Below, piece by piece: positions 45,801 to 53,797 of a stretch of 64,000 nt of DNA. Every line of letters starts with the position of its first letter. Within the stretch, counting starts at the first letter, position 1. The translations under genes were made by a program, and so were the position numbers. This DNA is from Methylobacterium gnaphalii (GTDB taxonomy: Bacteria; Pseudomonadota; Alphaproteobacteria; Rhizobiales; Beijerinckiaceae): the NCBI RefSeq assembly GCF_007992215.1, contig NZ_BJZV01000001.1, positions 124,001 to 188,000 on the forward strand. Reading direction: 5' to 3'. The notes under the pieces are model-generated. The model did no database searches and was not told where the DNA came from. It saw nothing but the letters and a program-made list of their open reading frames with translations.

Positions 45801-46402
45801 ACCGTGCCACGCGCCGGGTCTACGCTCGGGAGGGTATGAGGTTTCACCGCAGCCGCGTCGGCCGGCGAGGAGGCGGCGAAGGCGATCGAGCCGTCGCCGT
45901 GCACCAGCGCCGTCATCCGCAGGTCGCGGAATTCGATGGAGCGCGGCTGAACCGAGAACTTCAGAAGGCCCCAGGTGTCGATACTGACCACGGCGAGCGG
46001 GGCGCTGACCACCAGCGCGCCCTCTGGATTGAACACGGCGAGCCCCGCCACGCGCAGCGCGAGCGAATTCTCGGAATCGAGTTCCAGCGAGCTGTCCTTG
46101 AGGTCGACGCGCCAGCCGGAGCCGATGCTGCTGGCGAGACTGGCGGCGACGCGCTCGGACATGCCGTCGATGCGCAGCGGTCCCTGCGAGAGGCGCAGCA
46201 CCGCGAGTCCCGTGCCGAGACCGAGCAGGAAGACCAGCAGCACAGCGCCCAGCATGCACCGGCGGCGGATACGGCCCGGCGTCTTACGCGGCTGTTCCGG
46301 CGGCGCCTTGGGGGCAGCAGGCTTGCCGGGCGAAATTTTGCCGGTCGCAGCCTTGCCGGTCACCGCTTCCTCGAGGAGCGAGTGGGCCGTTTCCTGGTCC
46401 AT
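42887..46402 (-). CDS. YhdP-like AsmA-superfamily protein (DUF3971 / AsmA-like C-terminal)
   Basis: A 1171-residue inner-membrane-anchored periplasmic protein. A Lys/Pro-rich cytosolic N-terminus (1-48) is followed by one membrane helix (LGAVLLVFLLGLGTGLAVL), a DUF3971-type central region (about 350-700), and an AsmA-like C-terminal domain (about 1000-1130, with LNNVVAHVPIVGPLLAGDRNEGLFGVNF, the family's end motif). YhdP and relatives link the inner and outer membranes and take part in phospholipid transport to the outer membrane. It is a single gene, divergent from bcp. Confidence 0.88.
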   Translation of the reverse strand: MDQETAHSLLEEAVTGKAATGKISPGKPAAPKAPPEQPRKTPGRIRRRCMLGAVLLVFLLGLGTGLAVLRLSQGPLRIDGMSERVAASLASSIGSGWRVDLKDSSLELDSENSLALRVAGLAVFNPEGALVVSAPLAVVSIDTWGLLKFSVQPRSIEFRDLRMTALVHGDGSIAFAASSPADAAAVKPHTLPSVDPARGTVSPVSAAVASIFGVVLDSAGVVGALDRARITNGRLTLIDDQARERAVFERVNGLFRRDATRDARIFELRIDGPHGEWRFGGDVHEEGGGRRAGTITLDDLPVTDMLLLGGLSKLPVETDLKLSASADVAINAGRIEAMKVGLHSGAGNLLIEEKDFNPVTIETLAAAASWDEASRALRLDSLDYSGAGNTVRLEGAWAQSAPGSDSMWTFGFSGSNAILRGATPADPPVKVAALKGQLTGREGGISIDDFSMRGEKLNGTITGTIGTRRDDDGITLRIKADHTDGRLALRLWPEHIAPAVRYYLVDYLVGGQVDATDIVVDLSGAEMASAIQGAPLPDQSLHIDLAVSDAALTVSRDAPPLSHARLKGVITGRSTTIGGASADLRMADNRTLGISDGSFTIRDPQPDKVPAQIGFRLGGGADAVAALLQTKMLKGLTGTDIDPATVKGRADLRIDFPLNLKHVPDLADIPVSLNGALSDLSVDRAFGKERFEQGRFALNYDRSGFTMKGDGRVLGTPLTIDLKQPKPGAPGEALISLVLDETFRAKKGYPVAPQLSGPIPARLTVPIGRPGPGKAPIRVEADLTKAGIDGLLPGWSKAAGKPGKLGFTLAETAGGGSDLRDIVLDAAPALARGSAAITADGGFDRAELTSLKLSPGDDMRVSVDHGSGVYKVAVKGQVADARPFLKSLTGGEPKKSRDKDGKDVEADIALNILTGHNGEALTNANLKLSLRDGDVRNAQIKGRFGSSPLSASIRPERGQPLLSLESTDSGATLRFFDVYKRMYGGKLDLSLYLNDGPQQGAVKVSNFVLRDEPALSRIMASSPAAGDAVDARGRRVAAASDVGFDRMRAVFTRNGPRVSFSDAVISNAAMGFTMGGWLDTAKERTQIDGTFVPLYALNNVVAHVPIVGPLLAGDRNEGLFGVNFAVSGSITKPTVNVNPLSAVAPGFLRQLFGAGGGAGAAGPSANGLPER

Positions 46403-46546
46403 TCATCCTTCGCCGCTGGAGTGGCACGCACACCCGGGGTAAGCGGGCGACGAGCCTTGGGTCTGGTACGTTTGTCGGCGTGGCGCGCCACAACGTCGGG
46501 GCGCATGTCCAGAGGGACACGATCAATCAGCCGAAAGGAAGGCATG

Positions 46547-47014
46547 ATGCCGCTCGAACAGGGTCAAAACGCCCCGGATTTCAGCTTGCCGGGCGCCGGA
46601 GGCGAGACGATCGCCCTCTCGGGCCTGAAGGGGCGCAAGGTCGTGCTGTACTTCTACCCGAAGGACGACACGAGCGGCTGCACCCTGGAGGCTCAGGGCT
46701 TCAACGCCCTCGGCGAAGCCTTCGCCGCGGCCGGTGCGACGGTGGTCGGCGTCTCCCCCGATTCGGTGAAGAGCCACGACAAGTTCCGCGCAAAATACGG
46801 CCTGACCTTCCCGCTCGCCTCCGACGAGGCGAAGTCGATGCTCGAGGCTTATGGCGTCTGGGTCGAGAAGAGCATGTACGGGCGCAAGTACATGGGTGTC
46901 GAGCGCACCACCGTGCTGGTCGATGCTGACGGCAAGATCGCGCGCATCTGGCCGAAGGTGAAGGTGCCGGGCCATGCCGACGAGGTGCTGGAGGCTGTCC
47001 GCGCGCTGGGTTGA
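46547..47014 (+). CDS. bcp: Thioredoxin-dependent peroxiredoxin (BCP/PrxQ type), 1-Cys
   Basis: A 155-residue thiol peroxidase of the BCP/PrxQ group that reduces hydrogen peroxide and organic hydroperoxides. The thioredoxin fold and active site are clear: FYPKDDTSGCTLEAQGF, with the peroxidatic Cys45. The resolving cysteine usual at position 50 in this group is Gln here, and there is no other Cys in the protein, so it must work by a 1-Cys mechanism. The Arg in VERTTVLVDADG and the W-P-x-V end are conserved. I used the second of two adjacent ATGs because of spacing from the AGGAAGG ribosome-binding site; 46544 is the alternative. Confidence 0.93.
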   Translation: MPLEQGQNAPDFSLPGAGGETIALSGLKGRKVVLYFYPKDDTSGCTLEAQGFNALGEAFAAAGATVVGVSPDSVKSHDKFRAKYGLTFPLASDEAKSMLEAYGVWVEKSMYGRKYMGVERTTVLVDADGKIARIWPKVKVPGHADEVLEAVRALG

Positions 47015-47096
47015 AGGCCTCGCCCGAGAGGAATTTTGTCGGTTCCTTAACCTTGACGATGTGTGATGGCCGTATCTGCCACGGTCATTCGGCGTG

Positions 47097-48449
47097 ATGC
47101 GTCCCATCTCACCATCGAATGTTTCGGCCGACGGCGCGGCCCGGCGCCGTGACCGTCTCGCCAAGGGCTCGACCAGGGGCCCGGCACTCCGCCGGAGCAG
47201 GCTCGCCCCCGTCCTGGCCGTTGCGCTCTGTGCCAGCACGGTCTGGGCCGGCGCGACGACCTACTACATCGTGTTTCGCGACGAGATGCTCGGCCGCTTC
47301 TTCGTGCAGGTGCGGACCGTCGAGCTCGCCTACCAGGAGCGGGTCGGCGCGCTGCAGTCTCAGGTCGAGCACATGGTCTCGGAGCGCATCAGGAGCCGCG
47401 AGGGCTTCGAGAGCCGACTCGGCGCGTTGGCCGAGCGTCAGGCCTTGATCGAGCGGCGCCAGGGTATCCTGGCGAGTCTCGGCGCCCCCGAGCCGGCGAC
47501 CACCGGCGCGATCCCGGTCATGCCGCCTGAGCCAGCGCCTGCGCTGCAACAGCCCCAAAAACCCTTCCCCACGCCCGAGCCGTCGGAGGCCGGCGGCTTG
47601 GACCTGCGCATGCGCGGCGGCGACCGGGTCGAGGCGCCGGAGCGCCGGCTCGGGCTGCGCCTCGCCTCGCTCGATGCTCGGCTCGACCAGCTGGCCGATC
47701 GGCAATCGGAGGTGTTGAGCGACCTCGCGGCGAAGACCGCGCGCACGACCGGACGGCTGCGCAGCCTGATCGCGCGGGCGGGGCTCGACCCGAGCCGCTT
47801 CGAGAAGCCGGAGCGCGGCGTCGGCGGCCCGCTGGTCCCGCTGACCGGTGATGCCTTCGATCGCGCGCTGGCCGAGGCGCAGCGCTCCAGCGAGGAGGAG
47901 CAGCGCCTGCGCCAGACAGTCGCCACCCTGCCGCTGCGCAAACCGCTCGTCGAGGATGCGGTCTACACCAGCACCTTCGGCGCCCGCCTCGATCCCTTCA
48001 CGCGGGGGCTCGCCCTGCATACGGGCATCGACATGCGCGCCGAGCACGGCGCTCCCGCCCTCGCCACGGCGGCCGGCCGCGTCACGATGGCCGAGGCCAA
48101 TGGCGGCTACGGCAACATGGTCGAGGTCGATCACGGCCACGGTCTGGTGACGCGCTACGCGCATCTGGCGCGTTTCTCGGTGGCGGTTGGTCAACGGGTC
48201 GAGGCTGGGACGGTCGTCGGCCGCGTCGGCTCGACCGGCCGCTCGACCGGAAACCACCTGCATTACGAGGTCAGGATCGACGGCGAGCCGGTCGATCCGC
48301 AGCGCTTCCTCAAGGCCGGCGCCGGCCTCGCCGAAGAGGCGGCCGACGCAGACCCGCCGGCGCTCGACGCCGACCGGGACGGCCCCGTGACCGGGTCCTG
48401 GATCGCCTGGTCGAAGGCTCAGCTGCAGAAGCTGGGACCGGGCCAGTAG
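47097..48449 (+). CDS. M23 family (LytM-type) peptidase
   Basis: A 450-residue membrane-anchored protein with a basic N-terminus, one membrane helix (about 35-60), coiled-coil segments (75-125 and 185-225, 255-275), a Pro-rich linker and a C-terminal M23 zinc-endopeptidase domain. Zinc ligands and catalytic His are intact: HTGID (His308, Asp312), His356, and HLHYE (His387/His389). It therefore likely cleaves peptidoglycan peptides directly rather than being a degenerate EnvC-type activator. The ATG at 47097 (GTG one codon earlier possible) is used. A TTAACC half-site occurs about 50 bp upstream. Confidence 0.9.
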   Translation: MRPISPSNVSADGAARRRDRLAKGSTRGPALRRSRLAPVLAVALCASTVWAGATTYYIVFRDEMLGRFFVQVRTVELAYQERVGALQSQVEHMVSERIRSREGFESRLGALAERQALIERRQGILASLGAPEPATTGAIPVMPPEPAPALQQPQKPFPTPEPSEAGGLDLRMRGGDRVEAPERRLGLRLASLDARLDQLADRQSEVLSDLAAKTARTTGRLRSLIARAGLDPSRFEKPERGVGGPLVPLTGDAFDRALAEAQRSSEEEQRLRQTVATLPLRKPLVEDAVYTSTFGARLDPFTRGLALHTGIDMRAEHGAPALATAAGRVTMAEANGGYGNMVEVDHGHGLVTRYAHLARFSVAVGQRVEAGTVVGRVGSTGRSTGNHLHYEVRIDGEPVDPQRFLKAGAGLAEEAADADPPALDADRDGPVTGSWIAWSKAQLQKLGPGQ

Positions 48450-48608
48450 AGGGCCTGCCGGCCCGATCCGATCACATCCGTCAGGCCCGAACGGCGCCTC
48501 GGCCAGCGCTCGCCCGAGACGGTCGCCGCCATCGGACGCATCGGGCTCCGCTCACGCGCCCCCGCTTCGGGGAGGGGCGTCGTGGGTCGTGTGTTGCGGC
48601 GGGCCGGA

Positions 48609-48743
48609 TCAGGCCCGCGCGGCGTGGCTGCGATAGAGCAGGCGCACGGCGGAGAATGGCAGCAGGACCGCCTTCACCACGGCAGTGACGGCAAGGACGG
48701 CGAGAACCGGAAGAATCGCTACGCAGATTCCGATCACGGGCAT
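48609..48743 (-). CDS. Very small membrane peptide (hypothetical)
   Basis: A 44-residue frame with one long hydrophobic segment (VIGICVAILPVLAVLAVTAV) and a basic C-terminus (VRLLYRSHAARA), as in short single-pass inner-membrane peptides. A GGAG ribosome-binding site stands 6 nt before the ATG at 48743. It is alone between the M23 peptidase and xerC. No family is recognised and such short frames can be fortuitous. Confidence 0.42.
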   Translation of the reverse strand: MPVIGICVAILPVLAVLAVTAVVKAVLLPFSAVRLLYRSHAARA

Positions 48744-48872
48744 CGCAGGCTCCATACTGTTCTGGGCTGCGCCAGTGGCGTGGCCCGGGAGTGACATACC
48801 GCGACCCAATCGCGGCAATACGAAGGACAGATTCCGTCGCTTTGCGGAATTGTGCTGATCACGGGCATCCGG

Positions 48873-49868
48873 TCAGGCCGCCCGTCCGGCGCGCGGATGC
48901 GCGGCGTCGAAAGCGCTCATCAGCCGGGCCGCGTCGACGCGGGTGTAGAGCTGCGTCGTCGAGAGCGAGGCGTGGCCGAGCAGTTCCTGGATCGCACGTA
49001 GCTCGCCCTGGCGCGCCAGCAGATGCGTCGCGAAGGAGTGGCGCAGGGCGTGCGGGGTCGCGCTCTCCGGCAGGCCGAGGGCGCCGCGCAAGGACGCCAT
49101 GGCGTATTGGATGATCCGGGGCGAGAGCGGGCCGCCCTTCACGCCGACGAAGAGCGGGCCCTCCGGAGGGAGGGGATGCGGACAGGCGGCGAGATACTCC
49201 GCGATCGCCTGCGAGACCGCCGGCAGTACCGGCACCGAACGGATCTTGCCGCCCTTGCCGAGAACGCGAACCTCGTCCTGGCCGGGCGTCGGCGCGTCCC
49301 TGCGGGCGATGCCGAGGGCCTCCGAGATGCGCAGTCCCGAGCCGTAGAGCAGGGCGATCACCGCCGCGTCGCGGGCAAGCACCCAGGGCTCGCGCTCGTC
49401 GTCGGGGCGGCTCTCGGAGCGCGTCGTCGCGACCGCAGCCTCCACCGGCAGCGGCCGTGGCAGGCGCCGCTCGACCTTGGGGGAGCGCACTGCGCCGAGG
49501 GCCGCGATGCTGCCGTGGCCCTCGCGCTCGAGATGTCGGCCGAAGGAGCGGATGCCGGCGAGCTCGCGCATCAGTGAGCGGCCGCCGATCCCCTCGGCCC
49601 GCCGCGCCGCCATGAAGCCGCGCACGTCGCGGGGCTTCAACGCGACGAGGCGCGGGATCGTCGGCGTGCCGAGGCGCCGGTCGAGATGGATCAGGAAGAG
49701 CCGCAGGTCGTGGGCATAGGCCTCGCAGGTATTGCGGGCCATGCGGCGCTCGCGGGCGAGGCTGTCGATCCAGCCTCGGACGACACCGCGCAGCGCGGCG
49801 TCACCGGGGAACGACGGGAGGTCGTTCTCGTCGGATCGCTCGTCGTCGGGGGAGGGGAGGGCTGCCAT
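48873..49868 (-). CDS. xerC: Tyrosine recombinase XerC
   Basis: XerC, with XerD, resolves chromosome dimers at dif near division. The 331-residue product has an N-terminal SAM-like core-binding domain (about 25-125, LARERRMARNTCEAYAHDL) and a catalytic domain with all active-site residues: Arg180 (GSGLRISEA), Lys205/208 (GKGGK), His273 and Arg276 (HALRHS), His299 (LLGHAS) and Tyr308 (TQLYTR). Length and lack of nearby attachment sites or prophage genes point to the housekeeping Xer protein, not a phage integrase; the LGHASLSTTQLYTRV block is XerC-like. Confidence 0.93.
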   Translation of the reverse strand: MAALPSPDDERSDENDLPSFPGDAALRGVVRGWIDSLARERRMARNTCEAYAHDLRLFLIHLDRRLGTPTIPRLVALKPRDVRGFMAARRAEGIGGRSLMRELAGIRSFGRHLEREGHGSIAALGAVRSPKVERRLPRPLPVEAAVATTRSESRPDDEREPWVLARDAAVIALLYGSGLRISEALGIARRDAPTPGQDEVRVLGKGGKIRSVPVLPAVSQAIAEYLAACPHPLPPEGPLFVGVKGGPLSPRIIQYAMASLRGALGLPESATPHALRHSFATHLLARQGELRAIQELLGHASLSTTQLYTRVDAARLMSAFDAAHPRAGRAA

Positions 49869-50193
49869 CGCTGGCGCCCATCAACGGTCGTTAGGGTTGA
49901 GAAGGGGTTAACGAAAGCCGGCCCGCTTCACATCGCGGCTGGCGCCACGGTCTCGAACGATTCCAATAAACCGACCGAGTGTCCCGGTAAAACAAAGCAG
50001 CGCGCGGTCTTCGACCAACGAAAAAGCGCGCTCCGAAGAACGCGCTGAAGTTCGTTGGTTCGACACTTCCTGGGAAGAAGTGATCACAGGATAACGCGGC
50101 CTTGGTTTTTCTTAAAGCGTATTCATTGTGCAAACGCCCAGGGGATGTGGATGCGATAGCGGCATGGTCGCACGCTGTGACGTGCGAGGACGA
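49869..50193. other. Gene-free stretch with a terminator
   Basis: About 325 bp between xerC and the receiver-GGDEF-EAL gene, both on the minus strand. It contains the terminator of the latter and presumably the xerC promoter. Confidence 0.5.
50021..50046 (-). terminator. Rho-independent terminator after the receiver-GGDEF-EAL gene
   Basis: Arms AGCGCG (50025-50030) and CGCGCT (50041-50046) with a 10-nt loop; on the minus strand the stem is followed by TTTTT. It lies about 150 bp after the gene's stop codon. Confidence 0.7.
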
Positions 50194-52083
50194 TCAGACG
50201 CCGATCCGCTCGATGATCCTGCGGACCTCCTGCGCGTCGATCGGCATGCTGAAGAACCGGCCCTGCACCTCGGTGCAGCCCTCGCCGCTGAGATGCGAGA
50301 GCTGCTCTTCGGTCTCGACGCCCTCGGCGATGGTGGGGATGCCGAAGCTCGAACCGAGCCCGAGGATCGCGCTGACGATGGCGCTGCAGTCGCGGCTGCT
50401 GGTCACGTCCTCGACGAAGGATCTGTCGATCTTGATCTTGTCGAACTGGAACATGCGCAGGTAGCTCAGGCTCGAATAGCCGGTCCCAAAATCGTCCATC
50501 GAGATGCGGACGCCCAGGGCGCGCAACTGGTTCAGGGTGTCGATGTTCTTGTCGGTCTTCTGAAGCAGCACCGATTCCGTGATCTCGATCTCGAGGCGCT
50601 CCGCAGGCAGGCCGGAATTCGAGAGCGCGCTGACGACCGACGGGACGAGGCTGCCGCGCAGGAACTGCACGGAGGACACGTTGACCGCGACGCTGAGGGC
50701 GTTGGGCCAGCCGGCCGCCTCCTGGCAGGCCTTGCGCAACACCCAGTCGCCGATCGGCACGATCAGGCCGATCTCTTCGGCGAGTGGGATGAACTCGGCC
50801 GGAGAGACCATGCCGCGGGTGGGGTGGCGCCAGCGCAGCAAGGCCTCAAAGCCGGTGACCTTGCGGGTGCTCAGCGAGATCTGCGGCTGGTAGTACACCT
50901 CGAACTGGCCCAGAGTCTGGGCGTTGCGCAGGTCGAATTCCAGCGCGCGGCGCGCCTGGACGTGGGCATCCATCGCAGGGTCGAAGATGCGGAAGGTGCC
51001 GCGGCCCTCGACCTTGGCGCGGTACATCGCGAGATCGGCGGATTTCAGCAGCGCCTCCGGGTCGTCGCCAGCGCCTGCGCTGATGACGATGCCGATGCTG
51101 GCACCGATCGTGGTCAGGTGGCCGTGGATGTGGCGCTCGCGGCTCGCGATCTCGATCAGGCGCTTGGCCAGAGCGATGGCGTCCTCCGGCTGCCGGTTGC
51201 CGACCTGGAGCACGGCGAACTCGTCGCCGCCGAGCCGGGCGATCCGGTCGGAGCGCCGCATGACGCCGCGGAACTCCTCGCCGACGGCCTGGAGCAGCAT
51301 GTCGCCTATCGAGTGGCCCAGGGTATCGTTGATGCCCTTGAAGCCGTCGAGATCGATGAACAGGATCGCGACGCTCTGGCCGGCCTCGCTGCTGGCGGCT
51401 GCGAGGCCGCTCACCAGCTCCTCGCGGAACTGACGGCGGTTGGGCAGGCCGGTCAGCGGATCGTGGAAGGCGAGGAAGCGCGAGCGCGCCTCGGATTGCT
51501 GGCGCTGAACGATCTCACCCTGGAGCTGCTGGTTGATCTCGACGAGCTCGCGGGTGCGCTCCTCGACGCGCAGCTCGAGCTGGTCGTTGACCACCCGCAA
51601 TGCGTGGGCCGCCGAGGCGACCTTTTCCTCGGCGCGCTTGCGGTCGACCTGCGCGTTCACCCGCGCCAGGGCAACTTCGAAGTCGACGGGCTTGGTGACG
51701 TAGTCGTTGGCCTCGAGGTTCAGCGCCTCGACAATGTTCTCGGATTCGGACTTGGCCGTCACCATGATGACGGGGAGCTGGAGCGGCGAGTATTTGGCCC
51801 GGATCGTCTTCAGCACGGCGATGCCGTCGATCTCGGGCATCATCACGTCGAGCAGGATCACGTCGTAGCTGCCCTGCTCGATCATCTGCAGGGCGCGGGC
51901 GCCGCCATCGGCCTCGGCGACCTCGAAGCCGCGCCGGGCGAAGCGCCGCAGCAGGATCGTACGGTTGTCAGCGATGTCGTCGACGATGAGCAGCCGAGCC
52001 GGGCGCTCAGCCTCCATGACCGGCGCGGCCGCCTCGTCGGCAAGGCTACGCTGGTCGATCGCAAGGTTGTCGCGAAAGTTCAT
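50194..52083 (-). CDS. Response regulator with GGDEF and EAL domains (c-di-GMP turnover)
   Basis: A 629-residue protein: receiver (about 29-147, Asp79 phosphoacceptor, Lys131), a coiled-coil linker (150-200), a GGDEF domain with an intact RLGGDEF site (285-289) and a product-inhibition RxxD site (Arg276-Asp279, five residues before GGDEF), and an EAL domain with intact EAL (413-415) and DDFGTGYSS. Both diguanylate cyclase and phosphodiesterase sites therefore look functional, so net activity cannot be predicted. It starts 1 nt inside the stop of the adjacent histidine kinase gene (TGATG), which makes that kinase its likely phosphodonor. It would set c-di-GMP level in response to the kinase signal. 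Confidence 0.93.
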   Translation of the reverse strand: MNFRDNLAIDQRSLADEAAAPVMEAERPARLLIVDDIADNRTILLRRFARRGFEVAEADGGARALQMIEQGSYDVILLDVMMPEIDGIAVLKTIRAKYSPLQLPVIMVTAKSESENIVEALNLEANDYVTKPVDFEVALARVNAQVDRKRAEEKVASAAHALRVVNDQLELRVEERTRELVEINQQLQGEIVQRQQSEARSRFLAFHDPLTGLPNRRQFREELVSGLAAASSEAGQSVAILFIDLDGFKGINDTLGHSIGDMLLQAVGEEFRGVMRRSDRIARLGGDEFAVLQVGNRQPEDAIALAKRLIEIASRERHIHGHLTTIGASIGIVISAGAGDDPEALLKSADLAMYRAKVEGRGTFRIFDPAMDAHVQARRALEFDLRNAQTLGQFEVYYQPQISLSTRKVTGFEALLRWRHPTRGMVSPAEFIPLAEEIGLIVPIGDWVLRKACQEAAGWPNALSVAVNVSSVQFLRGSLVPSVVSALSNSGLPAERLEIEITESVLLQKTDKNIDTLNQLRALGVRISMDDFGTGYSSLSYLRMFQFDKIKIDRSFVEDVTSSRDCSAIVSAILGLGSSFGIPTIAEGVETEEQLSHLSGEGCTEVQGRFFSMPIDAQEVRRIIERIGV

Positions 52084-53534
52084 CAGAACTGGGCCCCAAG
52101 GGAGGGTTGCAGGACGGCGGCCGCAGGCGCGGCGGGGCGCATGGCGTGATCGAACGGCGCGGCCGCGTCGGTCGTGGCGTCGGTGACTTCGGCCGGAATG
52201 CAGAAGCTGAACACCGAGCCCCGCCCGGGCTCGCTGCTCACGCCGATGCTGCCGCCCATCAGCGTGCAGAGTTTCTGGCTCAAGGCCAGGCCGAGGCCGG
52301 TGCCGCCATATTGCTGCGCCGTCGCGGCCGAGACCTGGCGGAAGTTCTCGAACAGGCGGCCGAGATCAGCCTGCGAGATGCCGATGCCGGTGTCGCGCAC
52401 CTGCACGTCGAGCCAGGTGCCGGTGGATTTCCGGTCCATCCTGACCGAGAGCGTGACGCTGCCGTTCCTGGTGAATTTCGAGGCGTTGCTGAGCAGGTTG
52501 ACCAGGATCTGGCGCAGCTTGGTCTGGTCGGTGCGCATCGTGCCGAGCGGCGTGAGCTGCTGGACCAGCAGCGCGTTGCCGTTGGCCTCGGCGAGCGGCT
52601 TCACCGTGGCGACGACCTGGTCGAGCAGGTAGCCGAGATCGAAGGTCTCGACGGTGAGCTCGATGGTCTCGGTCTCGATCTTCGAGAGGTCGAGCACATC
52701 CACCACCAGCGAGAGCAGGTGGCGACCGGCGGCGTTGATGCTGCGCACGTCCTTCTGCTTGGTCTCGTCGCTGCCCGGAGGCATGCTCTCGAGGATCAGC
52801 TCGCTATAGCCGATCACGGCATTCAGCGGTGTGCGCAGCTCGTGGCTCATCTTGGCCAGGAACACCGATTTCGCCCGGTTGGCGGCATCGGCCAGCTCCT
52901 TGACGACCGTGAGTTGCTCGTTGGCGGCGAGGTAGCGCTCGGTCTCCTTCTCGATCTGCGAGCGCATCGACATGACGTGCGAGTAGTAGATCGCCATCCA
53001 GGACATGTAGAGGGTCGCGGAGGCAATCGAGATCCAGGTCACGATCGACAGGTCGCTGGCCGAGACGATCTCCGGGAAGTCGGTGCAGATATAGGCGATG
53101 AAGAAGACCGTGACGTTCGCCGCGAAGAGCGCAACGATCAGCATCGGCTGCTCGGAGAAGTAGAAAAATCCGAGCAGGAGCGCGATGATCAGCCACGGCA
53201 GGCAAGGTGAGCTGGCGCCGCCGTAGAAATAGGTTCCGAACAAGGCCGTGAAGGCCAGGAGCTCGACGGACAGGATCGCGGCGAGCTTGATGTTCTGCGT
53301 GTATTTCAGGACGAAGGGCAGCGTCCAGAACAGGCAGACGCAGGTGATGACCGTGTAACAGGCAAAGCCGGGATTCGGGTCGGTGCGATAGAGGAACACG
53401 CACATCGACTGGGACATCAACGGCCCGAAGATGTGCGTCAGCACGAAGTTGCGCGCGACCGAGAGGTCCGAACGCTCGAGGTGCGCGGACCGGGGGATGA
53501 ACCAGTCGACGATGTGCTGGAAGGTAGGTCGCAT
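52083..53534 (-). CDS. Membrane histidine kinase A with uncharacterised multi-helix sensor
   Basis: A 483-residue sensor kinase. Six or so membrane helices span residues about 30-195. They are followed by a coiled coil (KETERYLAANEQLTVVKELA), a HisKA domain with the H-box FLAKMSHELRTPLNAVIGYSE (His231) and an HATPase domain (NASKF, DTGIGI, YGGTGLGLALS). The membrane part shares motifs with the divergent kinase at 53798: VDWF near the start, TH..GP, and YFYGG-A-(S/T)-SP at 102-110. I do not recognise it as a named sensor domain. Its stop overlaps the start of the receiver-GGDEF-EAL gene. ATG at 53534 chosen to align with the paralogue's N-terminus. Confidence 0.9.
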   Translation of the reverse strand: MRPTFQHIVDWFIPRSAHLERSDLSVARNFVLTHIFGPLMSQSMCVFLYRTDPNPGFACYTVITCVCLFWTLPFVLKYTQNIKLAAILSVELLAFTALFGTYFYGGASSPCLPWLIIALLLGFFYFSEQPMLIVALFAANVTVFFIAYICTDFPEIVSASDLSIVTWISIASATLYMSWMAIYYSHVMSMRSQIEKETERYLAANEQLTVVKELADAANRAKSVFLAKMSHELRTPLNAVIGYSELILESMPPGSDETKQKDVRSINAAGRHLLSLVVDVLDLSKIETETIELTVETFDLGYLLDQVVATVKPLAEANGNALLVQQLTPLGTMRTDQTKLRQILVNLLSNASKFTRNGSVTLSVRMDRKSTGTWLDVQVRDTGIGISQADLGRLFENFRQVSAATAQQYGGTGLGLALSQKLCTLMGGSIGVSSEPGRGSVFSFCIPAEVTDATTDAAAPFDHAMRPAAPAAAVLQPSLGAQF

Positions 53535-53797
53535 CGACGCGGCTCGGATCCTAGGCACAGGAACCTATAAGTTCAGATATTAATTTTATGTATATCGATG
53601 CCCTTCCGCGGCCTGTGATGGTGTTAATTTCCTGTAAAACATACGCGAGAAATCAGTTTTCCATTAAACATTACATAGCTTTGTCCACGGCATAACTTGA
53701 TCTGCTGCTGTGGCCCCAGTCTCGGTAGTTTCGCAGATCGTATCTCGCTCTGGTCGGCTGCCTGCGACAGGATCGGCGAGAGTTCGGAAAGTCTTCC
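53535..53797. promoter_or_regulatory. AT-rich divergent promoter region of the two kinase genes
   Basis: The 263-bp spacer between the two kinase starts contains an AT-rich core at about 53565-53700 (for example TATTAATTTTATGTATAT and the TTCCATTAAACATTACATAG segment), unlike the GC-rich surroundings. It must hold both promoters. No defined operator was found. Confidence 0.6.

Noticed and set aside
44714..47014. A 766-codon plus-strand open frame that reads into bcp
   Set aside because: All but the last part is antisense to the YhdP-like gene and has Arg/Gly/Ala-rich shadow composition. The real gene is only the bcp end from 46547.
48873..49868. Tyrosine recombinase as an integrase of a mobile element
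   Set aside because: Length and catalytic blocks fit housekeeping XerC; there is no tRNA, direct repeat or phage gene nearby.
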